20,410 nucleotides of DNA from CAYMCV01 sp964389005. Lineage in GTDB: Bacteria > Bacillota > Clostridia > Lachnospirales > Lachnospiraceae. Below are positions 6,323-13,509 of this stretch, piece after piece. The stretch's first letter is position 1; every line of letters starts with the position of its first letter. The notes beneath the pieces were generated by a model. The model searched no databases. It was not told the origin of the DNA and worked only from the letters and a program-made list of their open reading frames with translations. The DNA lies in assembly GCA_964389005.1 (NCBI GenBank), contig CAYMCV010000038.1, positions 1-20,410 of the forward strand. The letters run 5' to 3'. A program made the translations under genes and the position numbers.

Positions 6323-6784
6323 TTATTCACCTCGTATTTTCTTTAAATTCTGTTCCATTTTAGCCAGTGTTTTAAATGTTTCCAAGGCTTGCGACTCAGA
6401 AATTCCGTCATACAATCGGTCCATAAAAAGAACTTCTTGCTCATGGTATGGTGCGGCAAATTGTCTTGCATATTCGGTAGCAGAAATTCGTAGTTTCCTT
6501 CGATCATTCTCATCGACAAGAATCTGTACCATGCCCTTTTGCTCCAATTTATTCAGGATTTGCTTGACATTTTGGTGCGAGCATCCCATGGCATCTGCCA
6601 GTTCCTGCGCGGTGGGAGGCTGCGTCGCAAACAAATCCAGACTGACCAGCAAGAAAAACTGTTTGCTCGTGATACCTTCATAAAACGTATCGCCGGTCGC
6701 TTGCAATCGATTCTGAAAAGCAAACAACAGTCCAAACAATGCATGTTTCGCATCCATCATTTCAATTACATCCGAAGAATTCAT
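6323..6784 (-). CDS. MarR family transcriptional regulator
   Basis: This 153-aa protein has the MarR winged-helix plan. An N-terminal dimer helix precedes QPPTAQELADAMGCSHQNVKQILNKLEQKGMV, which is the helix-turn-helix (QELADAMG-SHQNVKQILNKLE), and then the wing DENDRRKLRISATE. The D-x-R-R motif in the wing is diagnostic. MarR dimers bind short palindromes and usually repress their own operon until a ligand or oxidation releases them. GGAGGTG lies directly before ATG 6784. A promoter (TTGACG, 17 bp, TATATT) and a perfect 16-bp palindrome at the predicted start site lie upstream, so autoregulation together with the downstream flavodoxin is strongly suggested. The gene faces away from the lipoprotein operon at 6951, whose promoter starts only about 27 bp from this one; regulation of both is possible. 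Confidence 0.85.
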   Translation of the reverse strand: MNSSDVIEMMDAKHALFGLLFAFQNRLQATGDTFYEGITSKQFFLLVSLDLFATQPPTAQELADAMGCSHQNVKQILNKLEQKGMVQILVDENDRRKLRISATEYARQFAAPYHEQEVLFMDRLYDGISESQALETFKTLAKMEQNLKKIRGE

Positions 6785-6798
6785 AGCACCTCCATAAA

Positions 6799-6814
6799 AG
6801 GTAATATATTACCT
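6799..6814. promoter_or_regulatory. Probable MarR operator (perfect palindrome)
   Basis: AGGTAATATATTACCT is a perfect 16-bp palindrome spanning the predicted +1 of the MarR/flavodoxin transcript and lying 14 bp before the MarR start codon. Size and placement fit a MarR autoregulatory operator. Confidence 0.65.
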
Positions 6815-6820
6815 AAAATG

Positions 6821-6849
6821 AATATAGCACTGTTCTTTCCTTGCGTCAA
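6821..6849 (-). promoter_or_regulatory. Promoter of the marR-flavodoxin operon
   Basis: On the minus strand TTGACG (6849-6844, 5/6) is followed after 17 bp by TATATT (6826-6821, 5/6). The start would be near 6814, the edge of the palindrome. Confidence 0.65.
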
Positions 6850-6875
6850 GCAGTTAATTGATATTGATTCTGCCA

Positions 6876-6904
6876 TTGACGTTTCATAAAAAAACCGATA
6901 TAGT
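6876..6904 (+). promoter_or_regulatory. Promoter of the 6951 lipoprotein operon
   Basis: TTGACG (6876-6881, 5/6), a 17-bp spacer and TATAGT (6899-6904, 5/6). It is back-to-back with the MarR promoter. Initiation near 6911 gives a leader of about 40 nt. Confidence 0.6.
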
Positions 6905-6950
6905 TGTTTCGTAACGGTCCATCAGAAGTTGTGTAAAGGGGATGCATGAG

Positions 6951-7856
6951 ATGAAGAAGAAACGTTTATTTGCTTTGGGAACACTTGTAATGTGCATTTT
7001 TTTGGCGGCTTGTTCCGAATCCGCAGAAGAGGAATCGCTAAAAAAGAATTTGGAAATGCAAGAGGAAACGCAAGAAGAATTAAAAGAAGAAACACAAGAA
7101 GAATTACAAGAAACGTCGGATACGGTGATTTTGCCCGACGAGTCGACAGAGTCGTCTCAAGGAGTGGATGTTGTCTTGACGCAGGAAGAACTGAATCGGT
7201 TTACGGAATACTTTAATATCAGGGAGAATCGGCTGCAACTATCAATTGATGAAGTAAGCGCTGACGACTACATTTCTCCGGTAGAGTGTGTGAGCGGTTA
7301 TTCCAACAATGATACCTATACGATTCGCTTGCGGGAGATTAACGAGTTTGAAACAGGTGAGATGTTCTATTACGCGATTGAGATGGAAGCCGTACTTCAC
7401 AAACAGGGCGACGGTTATGAGACAACCGCTCGAAAATACGTGATGGATGAGAACAGAATTGATGGCATAGACGAACCGATTATACTTTCGGATGGCAGTA
7501 CGGCAAGTTTGGTTGCATATGCACCGATTGGGAATTACTGCGATGCAACTTTTTATGTCATTGATGATACAAGACCGATTGTGCGTATTCCTGCCAAAAC
7601 GATTTGTTATGATCTTGCGCAAGAAAATTTCGTTTCCGTGGAGGGGATTTCTGTCGGTGATTTTGACAGTGACGGTTACTTGGAGTTAATCATTATTGAA
7701 AAGTTTAAAACAGACGAAGGCATGGAATATGTGAATCCGATGGTGTATCAAGGAGATGAACTCGACATGTTTACAATGGATGAGAATAAGTCTGTTGAAG
7801 CCTCATTATTGGATGTTATTACAACAGAGGAAATAGAGAAGTTGCTTAGCAACTGA
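6951..7856 (+). CDS. Lipoprotein with Glu/Gln repeat linker and Ca-binding-like loop
   Basis: This 301-aa protein begins MKKKRLFALGTLVMCIFLAAC, a lipoprotein signal peptide with lipobox LAAC, so it is anchored on the outer face of the membrane. AAAGGGG at 6935-6941 is 9 nt before ATG 6951; the earlier ATG 6942 abuts it and is unsuitable. The next 40 residues are a low-complexity linker with imperfect EETQEEL repeats. The globular remainder has many Tyr/Asp/Glu and a VGDFDSDGYLELI motif near its end. That D-x-D-x-D-G-x-x-E loop is typical of FG-GAP/VCBS or EF-hand-like calcium loops, though only one copy is present. I do not recognise the family. It is followed after 33 nt by a large membrane protein with no terminator between them, so a role in the same envelope process is plausible. 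Confidence 0.75.
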   Translation: MKKKRLFALGTLVMCIFLAACSESAEEESLKKNLEMQEETQEELKEETQEELQETSDTVILPDESTESSQGVDVVLTQEELNRFTEYFNIRENRLQLSIDEVSADDYISPVECVSGYSNNDTYTIRLREINEFETGEMFYYAIEMEAVLHKQGDGYETTARKYVMDENRIDGIDEPIILSDGSTASLVAYAPIGNYCDATFYVIDDTRPIVRIPAKTICYDLAQENFVSVEGISVGDFDSDGYLELIIIEKFKTDEGMEYVNPMVYQGDELDMFTMDENKSVEASLLDVITTEEIEKLLSN

Positions 7857-7889
7857 CGAATGTAAATTTATGATAGAAGGCGTATCGCG

Positions 7890-9614
7890 ATGGGAGTCGA
7901 ATTGAGAACGAAACGAAAAGAGACTTTGTTTTTATGGTTGGGAATGATAATTGTCTTTGCTACCTGTATCCCCTTTTTTATCATGGGGGAAGGTTCCGTA
8001 ATTACCTATCATGACCAGTTGGACGGCGAAATCATTACTTACATATTGAATGCGAAACATTTGTTTTCGACACAGACAACCTATCCGGAATTGATGAATG
8101 GAATTCCGAAGGCAGGCATGGTTTCTCCTGCGGTTCTATTTATACCGTTGTACCGCTTGTTTCCGGCATTTACTGCTTTCATGATTACGAAAGTTGTGTC
8201 GATGCTTGTCGGATATGTTTTCATGTACCTCTTAATCAAAGAACTGACCGGAGGAAAAACGGTGGCCTATTTAACGGCACTCGCGTTTGCGCTTTTACCT
8301 TTTTATCCGGTTTACGGATTTTGTATCATAGGACAGCCGATGTTATGGTACGCGCTTCTTTGTTTGCATCGCAACAAAAATCGTGCAATTACAAACTACA
8401 TACTTCTCGCTCTATACGCGCTTGGCTCATCGCTGGCATTGGTGGGATTTTCCTGCGTCATGGCGGCAGTCATACTTTGTATTTACGAATTTTGTAAGCG
8501 TAACCAAAGCAAGTGGCGTATTCTGATTGCAACGATGTGCTTAACGGGAACGTATGCAATCACAAACATTTCGTTGATCGTACAGCTTTTCGCGGACAAA
8601 ACGCAGGATATCAGCCATAAAAGTGAAGTGGTTTTGCAGGCACTTCCATGTGGTAAACACATCATGGACGTGTTTTTGTTTGGGGTGAATTATGCCGAAA
8701 GCAACCAGATTTTTATCATTCCGATTGGTATCATTGCCGTTGCGATTACGCTTTTTAGACATAATAAATCCGAAAAAGCAAGCAAGCTTCTTAGGTACAT
8801 GGGAATTCTGTTTGGTACATTGCTCACAATTTCCGTGCTATGCGGGCTCTATCAGTCGTCATGGATGGTCGAAATTCGGAATCGCGCCGTCGGCGTCTTT
8901 CATGAGTTTAATGCGGAACGAATTGCGTGGATGATGCCTGTGATGTGGTATGCGTTGCTTGGAATTGCAGTCAGTCTCTTGTGGGATGCATTCGCAAAGA
9001 AAATCGGTGTGATAATTAAAACAATAGTCGCGATAGGTATGTGTGCATTGATGTTGTTTGGCGTGTATCAAAGCGATACAAAGACAACCGTCATGAAGAT
9101 GCTCAAAGGAGACGAATATCATGCAATTACCTGGGAGCAATTTTTTGCCGGAGATTTATTTCGGGAAATTGCTAAAGACATCGGACTACCGCAGGAGGAG
9201 TACCGTGTGGTGAGCTTCGGCATTTATCCGTCGGCCGCGGCATATAACGGTTTTTACTGTCTGGACGCATACTCAAATAACTACTCATGCAATTACAAAC
9301 ATCAGTTTCGCGAAATCATAGCTCCGGAACTGGATAAAAGCGAGTATCTGCGCTTGAACTTCGACAATTGGGGGAATCGTTGCTACATTACCTCGGCGGA
9401 GAGCATGGATTATTATACGTTTGAGCGACGTTGGACACCCGTGACGCAAAGCCTGGAATTAAACGCAAACCAGCTGAAGGAAATGGGATGCAAATACCTT
9501 ATTTCCGCATCCTACCTCATACATCCCGAGCAGGCGGGCGTGACACTGTTGCGCGAACAACCGTATGAGAACGAAAACAGTTGGTATCGACTCTATTTAT
9601 ATGAAGTAAATTGA
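7890..9614 (+). CDS. DUF6044-like multi-pass membrane protein
   Basis: This 574-aa protein has about 11-12 hydrophobic helices in the first 400 residues and a soluble C-terminal region of about 180. After the first helix comes an outer loop with YHDQLDGEI, an acidic loop in the place where GT-C glycosyltransferases and YfhO-like proteins keep their catalytic Asp. The C-terminal part has a YNGFYCLDAYSNNY segment and FDNWGNRCY, which I associate with DUF6044 proteins of Clostridia. This is recalled, not searched. A plausible role is transfer or flipping of a lipid-linked sugar for envelope polymer decoration. AGAAGG at 7875-7880, 9 nt upstream, supports ATG 7890. It lies between a lipoprotein and another GT-C-like membrane protein in the same direction. 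Confidence 0.65.
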   Translation: MGVELRTKRKETLFLWLGMIIVFATCIPFFIMGEGSVITYHDQLDGEIITYILNAKHLFSTQTTYPELMNGIPKAGMVSPAVLFIPLYRLFPAFTAFMITKVVSMLVGYVFMYLLIKELTGGKTVAYLTALAFALLPFYPVYGFCIIGQPMLWYALLCLHRNKNRAITNYILLALYALGSSLALVGFSCVMAAVILCIYEFCKRNQSKWRILIATMCLTGTYAITNISLIVQLFADKTQDISHKSEVVLQALPCGKHIMDVFLFGVNYAESNQIFIIPIGIIAVAITLFRHNKSEKASKLLRYMGILFGTLLTISVLCGLYQSSWMVEIRNRAVGVFHEFNAERIAWMMPVMWYALLGIAVSLLWDAFAKKIGVIIKTIVAIGMCALMLFGVYQSDTKTTVMKMLKGDEYHAITWEQFFAGDLFREIAKDIGLPQEEYRVVSFGIYPSAAAYNGFYCLDAYSNNYSCNYKHQFREIIAPELDKSEYLRLNFDNWGNRCYITSAESMDYYTFERRWTPVTQSLELNANQLKEMGCKYLISASYLIHPEQAGVTLLREQPYENENSWYRLYLYEVN

Positions 9615-9632
9615 TCTCACGGCAGTCTTATC

Positions 9633-9661
9633 TTGATTTTCCCATTGACAAGCGGTAAAAT
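9633..9661 (+). promoter_or_regulatory. Weak candidate promoter before the DUF6020-like gene
   Basis: TTGATT (9633-9638, 4/6), 17-bp spacer, TAAAAT (9656-9661, 5/6), with initiation near 9668 and a short leader to ATG 9690. It may give this gene transcription independent of the upstream operon. Confidence 0.3.
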
Positions 9662-9689
9662 GACCAAAGCGCGACCAACGGAGGTGTCT

Positions 9690-11555
9690 ATGATAAAAAT
9701 TATGCAAAAAGCTGCAATTCGTTATACGACAATAACGATACTGACCATACTGTGCATGCTCGGACTTGCCCGCGTATGTGAGATATCCGGTGAATTGAAT
9801 GCACTCACGAACAGTTTCGCAGGCTTGATTCCCGTCATTGTAACACCGCTTCTGTTGAGTTTCTATTTTAAGAACTACAATCGGCGGCTTTGCATTTTTT
9901 CTTCCGTCGGGGGGATCATGTTGTCGGCTGCATATGTCTGCGGAATGTTTTTGTTCTACCAAAACTACATGTTTGAAAATATCGGACAGTTCTTCTTGTT
10001 GATTTTGTGGGTGCTGTGTGTTTCTATCCTAACAACACCGTTGATGGCTTTTTTGCTAAAAATGGTCGATCATATTGCCGAACGTTATGCATCCGAGAAG
10101 AAAGAAACATATCGACCGGAGCGAAAGATGCCGACGATAGCCTTCTTTTTTTTGATGTGGCTTGCCTTTTTTATCAGCTTTCTTCCTATCTTCTTATGCC
10201 AGTGGCCGGGTAATTTCGTGTTTGATGCGCCATACCAGATGTCAGAAGTCGTTTTGAATGCTTATAAGGTTCACCATCCGCTGTTACATACGCTTCTGAT
10301 GGGAAAGATGTATTTACTTGGTCAAAAACTGGGCTCGGCATCTTTGGGCTTTTCCTTTTATACATTGATTCAAATGTTGATTCTGTCAGCTTCGTTTGCG
10401 GGTGCAATGGTTTATATACGCGCTCACATTCGTACTACTTCCGCGAAACGTTACAAACTGATACTGATTCTTGCGTTTGTGTTCTACGCGATTGTTCCCA
10501 TACATGCGGTATTTTCCATATCTGCGACAAAGGACGTTCTGTTTGCGGCTTTCTATTTGATTTTCTCTCTGGTGTTGTTTCGACTGGTGTGCGAGCGCGA
10601 GAAATTGTCCGTCGCACAGTGGATTTTGCTGTTCGTATCCGGCTGTCTTGTGATTCTATTCCGGAAGAATGCGCTTTTGGCATTGTTGCCATCGGCAATT
10701 TTTATGTGTATTACGGTTGGAAAGAGTTATGCCGCACAGAAAGGCGGGAGCAAAAAAACTTCCTATCTGTATGCCGGCGGATTCCTGTTATTGATTGCCG
10801 TGATGATTTTAACTTCCAATCTTGTAAATCGTGCCGTGATTTCGGCAGTCAATGCATATGACGGTGGCAGTCGTCGTGAGGCTTTAAGCGTTCCGCTCCA
10901 GCAGATGGCGCGCGTTGCCTGTTATGAAAAGGATAACCTCGACCCGGCGCTTTTTAGCGAAATCACACTCTATATTCCGGAGGGTAATATCCCGGGATAC
11001 AATCCTTTTTGTTCCGATCCGATTAAAAATGAAGCCAACGAGGCATTACTGCGCTCAAATTTCGGAAATTTCCTAAAACTGTGGTTCAAAATTGGACTTC
11101 GTTATCCGGACGAGTACATAGAGTCGTTTCTGTCAAATACGATGGGATACTGGTACACACAAGCGACAGGTTACGAACTCGGCGGTGATATCGCTTCTTA
11201 CCATATGTTAATCGGTGTGGGCGAGGAATTAACGAAGGCGAATTATTTTCCGATTGCGACAAAGTATTACGATTATCTTTTCTTTTATCAAAATTATAAG
11301 AAAGTACCCGTCTTGGCAATGCTGTTTCGCCCTGCCGTTTATTTTTGGGCTCTTGGATTCTATCTTCTTGCCGCATTGTATCGTAAGAAATATGCATCGC
11401 TCAACGCAATGTCGTTGCCGATTTTTTACTATGCAACGTTGTTTTTTGGGCCGATGATTGCAATTCGTTACGCATACAATCTGGTTATCTTCTTCCCAAT
11501 TCTGATTTTATGCTTCGTTAAGTTCGTGATAAAATCGGAATCAACCTCATCCTAA
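9690..11555 (+). CDS. DUF6020-like multi-pass membrane protein
   Basis: This 621-aa protein has about 12-14 hydrophobic segments. After the fourth or fifth helix comes CQWPGNFVFDAPYQMSEV, then VHHPLLHTLLMGKMYLLGQ. This W/YPG-x-x-x-x-D-x-x-x-Q ... HHP-x-x-x-T-L-x-x-G pattern is what I associate with DUF6020, a GT-C-like family of Gram-positive membrane proteins; the Asp in the first outer loop would be the catalytic candidate. It lacks a long soluble C-terminal domain. A substrate cannot be named; a surface sugar or lipid-linked intermediate is the best guess. GGAGGTG at 9680-9686 sets ATG 9690. Upstream in-frame codons from 9633 lack a ribosome site. No terminator was seen after the stop, and the heat-shock promoter follows within 21 bp. 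Confidence 0.65.
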   Translation: MIKIMQKAAIRYTTITILTILCMLGLARVCEISGELNALTNSFAGLIPVIVTPLLLSFYFKNYNRRLCIFSSVGGIMLSAAYVCGMFLFYQNYMFENIGQFFLLILWVLCVSILTTPLMAFLLKMVDHIAERYASEKKETYRPERKMPTIAFFFLMWLAFFISFLPIFLCQWPGNFVFDAPYQMSEVVLNAYKVHHPLLHTLLMGKMYLLGQKLGSASLGFSFYTLIQMLILSASFAGAMVYIRAHIRTTSAKRYKLILILAFVFYAIVPIHAVFSISATKDVLFAAFYLIFSLVLFRLVCEREKLSVAQWILLFVSGCLVILFRKNALLALLPSAIFMCITVGKSYAAQKGGSKKTSYLYAGGFLLLIAVMILTSNLVNRAVISAVNAYDGGSRREALSVPLQQMARVACYEKDNLDPALFSEITLYIPEGNIPGYNPFCSDPIKNEANEALLRSNFGNFLKLWFKIGLRYPDEYIESFLSNTMGYWYTQATGYELGGDIASYHMLIGVGEELTKANYFPIATKYYDYLFFYQNYKKVPVLAMLFRPAVYFWALGFYLLAALYRKKYASLNAMSLPIFYYATLFFGPMIAIRYAYNLVIFFPILILCFVKFVIKSESTSS

Positions 11556-11575
11556 AAATTATTTTGCAAATATTG

Positions 11576-11604
11576 TTGACATTATGTTTGAGTAGTGTTA
11601 TCTT
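11576..11604 (+). promoter_or_regulatory. Promoter of the hrcA heat-shock operon
   Basis: TTGACA (11576-11581, perfect), 17-bp spacer and TATCTT (11599-11604, 4/6). The start near 11611 lies just before CIRCE, so bound HrcA would block initiation or early elongation. Confidence 0.8.
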
Positions 11605-11618
11605 ATGAATTGTAAACA

Positions 11619-11645
11619 TTAGCACTCAAACGCGGAGAGTGCTAA
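11619..11645. promoter_or_regulatory. CIRCE operator for HrcA
   Basis: TTAGCACTC (11619-11627), nine bases, GAGTGCTAA (11637-11645): an exact match to the CIRCE consensus. Only one copy was found in the window. It controls the whole hrcA operon by negative feedback. Confidence 0.97.
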
Positions 11646-11694
11646 CAAAGCAAAAAGACTTTCGAACCGTGTTTTTGAAGAAAGGAGCGAACAA

Positions 11695-12729
11695 GTGCAA
11701 TTAGATGAACGTAAGTTGAAGATTTTACAAGCAATTATTCGCAACTATCTCGAGACAGGGGAGCCCGTCGGAAGCAGAACCATTTCGAAGTATACGGATT
11801 TGAACTTAAGTTCGGCAACCATTCGGAATGAGATGGCAGATTTGGAAGAACTCGGATACATTGTTCAGCCCCACACATCAGCCGGGCGCATTCCTTCCGA
11901 TAAAGGATATCGACTTTATGTAGACACGATGATGCTGGAAAATGAGCGTCAGGTGGAAGAATTAAAGGAGATGTTGTTACAGAAGGAAGAGAAGATGGAT
12001 CATCTTCTGAAGCAGGTTGCCAAAGTGTTGGCAGTCAATACGAACTACGCAACGATGGTGTCGGCACCGCGTTCAACGAAGAATCGTTTGAAGTTTTTGC
12101 AACTTTCCCGAGTGGATGAGAACCAGTTGCTGGCGGTTATCGTGGTCGAAGGGAATGTTATCAAGAACAGTATGATTTCTGTCGAAGAAGCGCTGGACGA
12201 TGAAACAATGTTGAAGTTGAACATACTGCTGAACACACATTTGAACGGTCTTTCAATCGAAGAAATCAATCTCGGCATGATAGCCGGGTTGAAGCAACAA
12301 GCGGGTGTGTATGGTTCCATCATTGGCGATGTGATTGATGCCGTGGCGGAGACAATCAAAGAAGAAGAGGATTTGGAAATTTATACCAGCGGAGCCAATA
12401 ATATTTTTAAGTATCCGGAATTGGCAGACCAGCAGAAAGCAAGCGAGTTAATCAATACCTTTGAGGAGAAACAATTGCTGTCCGAACTGGTTGTGAACTC
12501 GCTATCCTCCGATGACAAGCAGGAGATAAAGGTCTACATCGGAGAGGAAGCACCCATTTCGACAATGAAAGATTGCAGTATTGTCACTGCTACTTATGAA
12601 TTTGGAGAGGGCATGAAGGGAACGATAGGTATTATCGGTCCGAAGCGAATGGATTACGACAAAGTCGTAGGAACGCTTAAGAATCTAAAAGGTCAATTGG
12701 GCGAATTATTTAATAGAGAGGATGAGTGA
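11695..12729 (+). CDS. hrcA: Heat-inducible transcriptional repressor HrcA
   Basis: This 344-aa protein is of normal HrcA length. The N-terminal winged helix runs from LDERKLKILQAIIRNYLETG through GEPVGSRTISKY and LSSATIRNEMADLEELGY to HTSAGRIPSDKGYRLYVD. The SSATIRNEM recognition helix and the TSAGRIPSxxGYR motif are diagnostic. The middle is a GAF-like dimer domain, and the end (EFGEGMKGTIGIIGPKRMDY) is the conserved HrcA tail. HrcA dimers bind CIRCE and need GroEL to keep active, so heat or misfolded protein relieves repression. Translation starts at GTG 11695 with AAAGGAG at 11681-11687. The stop overlaps the possible grpE start by 8 bases, giving translational coupling. Confidence 0.97.
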   Translation: MQLDERKLKILQAIIRNYLETGEPVGSRTISKYTDLNLSSATIRNEMADLEELGYIVQPHTSAGRIPSDKGYRLYVDTMMLENERQVEELKEMLLQKEEKMDHLLKQVAKVLAVNTNYATMVSAPRSTKNRLKFLQLSRVDENQLLAVIVVEGNVIKNSMISVEEALDDETMLKLNILLNTHLNGLSIEEINLGMIAGLKQQAGVYGSIIGDVIDAVAETIKEEEDLEIYTSGANNIFKYPELADQQKASELINTFEEKQLLSELVVNSLSSDDKQEIKVYIGEEAPISTMKDCSIVTATYEFGEGMKGTIGIIGPKRMDYDKVVGTLKNLKGQLGELFNREDE

Positions 12730-13399
12730 ATTGGCAGAGAAATCAAAGAAGAAGAATAAATCGACAAACGCCGGTAAAACAATGAATTCACAGGTTCAGG
12801 AGAATTTTGAGGACAACAAAGTGCCGACGGAAGATGCAGAGTCCGTAGAAGCACAGGAAGCGGAAACACAGGAAGATTCGGCAACCGAGGAATCATGCGA
12901 AGAAGCGGTTAACAATGCGGAAGAGAGTGCGGAGAACGAAAAAGTGAAGAAAAAGAAAGCAGATCCGAAGCAGGAGAAAATTGACGAACTGGAAGATAAG
13001 GTAAAGCGTCAATTGGCAGAATTTGATAATTACAGAAAACGTACCGATAAAGAGAAAAGCCAGATGTTTGAGACCGGAGCCAAGAGTGTCATTGAGAAGA
13101 TACTGCCGGTGGTCGACAATTTTGAACGCGGACTCGGCGCAATCAACGAGGATGGACAGATCACCCCGTTTGAAGAGGGTATGACGATGATATATAAGCA
13201 GCTGATGACGGAACTTGAGAAGTTGGAAGTGAAGCCGATTGAAGCTGTCGGATGCGAATTTGATCCGAACTTTCACAATGCGGTAATGCAGGTGGAAAGT
13301 GAGGAATTTGAAAGCGGTATCGTGGCGCAGGAACTGCAAAAAGGTTATACCTATCGCGATACGGTGGTACGGCACAGCATGGTGGCCGTCGTGAACTAA
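12722..13399 (+). CDS. grpE: Nucleotide exchange factor GrpE
   Basis: This 225-aa protein has a Lys/Asn/Glu-rich, very acidic and presumably disordered first 80 residues, then a coiled coil (KQEKIDELEDKVKRQLAEFD) with the GrpE hallmark FDNYRKRTDKE, and the compact head ending GCEFDPNFHNAVMQ and GYTYRDTVVRHSMVAVV. GrpE is the ADP release factor for DnaK and a thermosensor through its coiled coil. ATG 12722 overlaps the end of hrcA but directly touches AGAGAGG (12715-12721). The in-frame TTG at 12731 has ideal 9-nt spacing and lies one base after the hrcA stop, so it may be the true start (222 aa). The N-terminal acidic extension is longer than in many relatives. Confidence 0.95.
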   Translation: MSELAEKSKKKNKSTNAGKTMNSQVQENFEDNKVPTEDAESVEAQEAETQEDSATEESCEEAVNNAEESAENEKVKKKKADPKQEKIDELEDKVKRQLAEFDNYRKRTDKEKSQMFETGAKSVIEKILPVVDNFERGLGAINEDGQITPFEEGMTMIYKQLMTELEKLEVKPIEAVGCEFDPNFHNAVMQVESEEFESGIVAQELQKGYTYRDTVVRHSMVAVVN

Positions 13400-13415
13400 G
13401 CAAGCCCTTCCCGAG

Positions 13416-13436
13416 GGAGTCGCAAGAACTCCTTTT
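13416..13436 (+). terminator. Weak attenuator-like hairpin between grpE and dnaK
   Basis: GGAGT (13416-13420) and ACTCC (13428-13432) form a 5-bp stem with a 7-nt loop followed by TTTT. It is too weak for full termination but could trim or cleave the transcript in the 110-nt gap before dnaK. Confidence 0.3.
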
Positions 13437-13509
13437 GGTCGCAGCGAGGAATTGATATAGAAACAGATGACAATCAACAAATTAATCCATGAATCAGGAG
13501 GATAAAACA

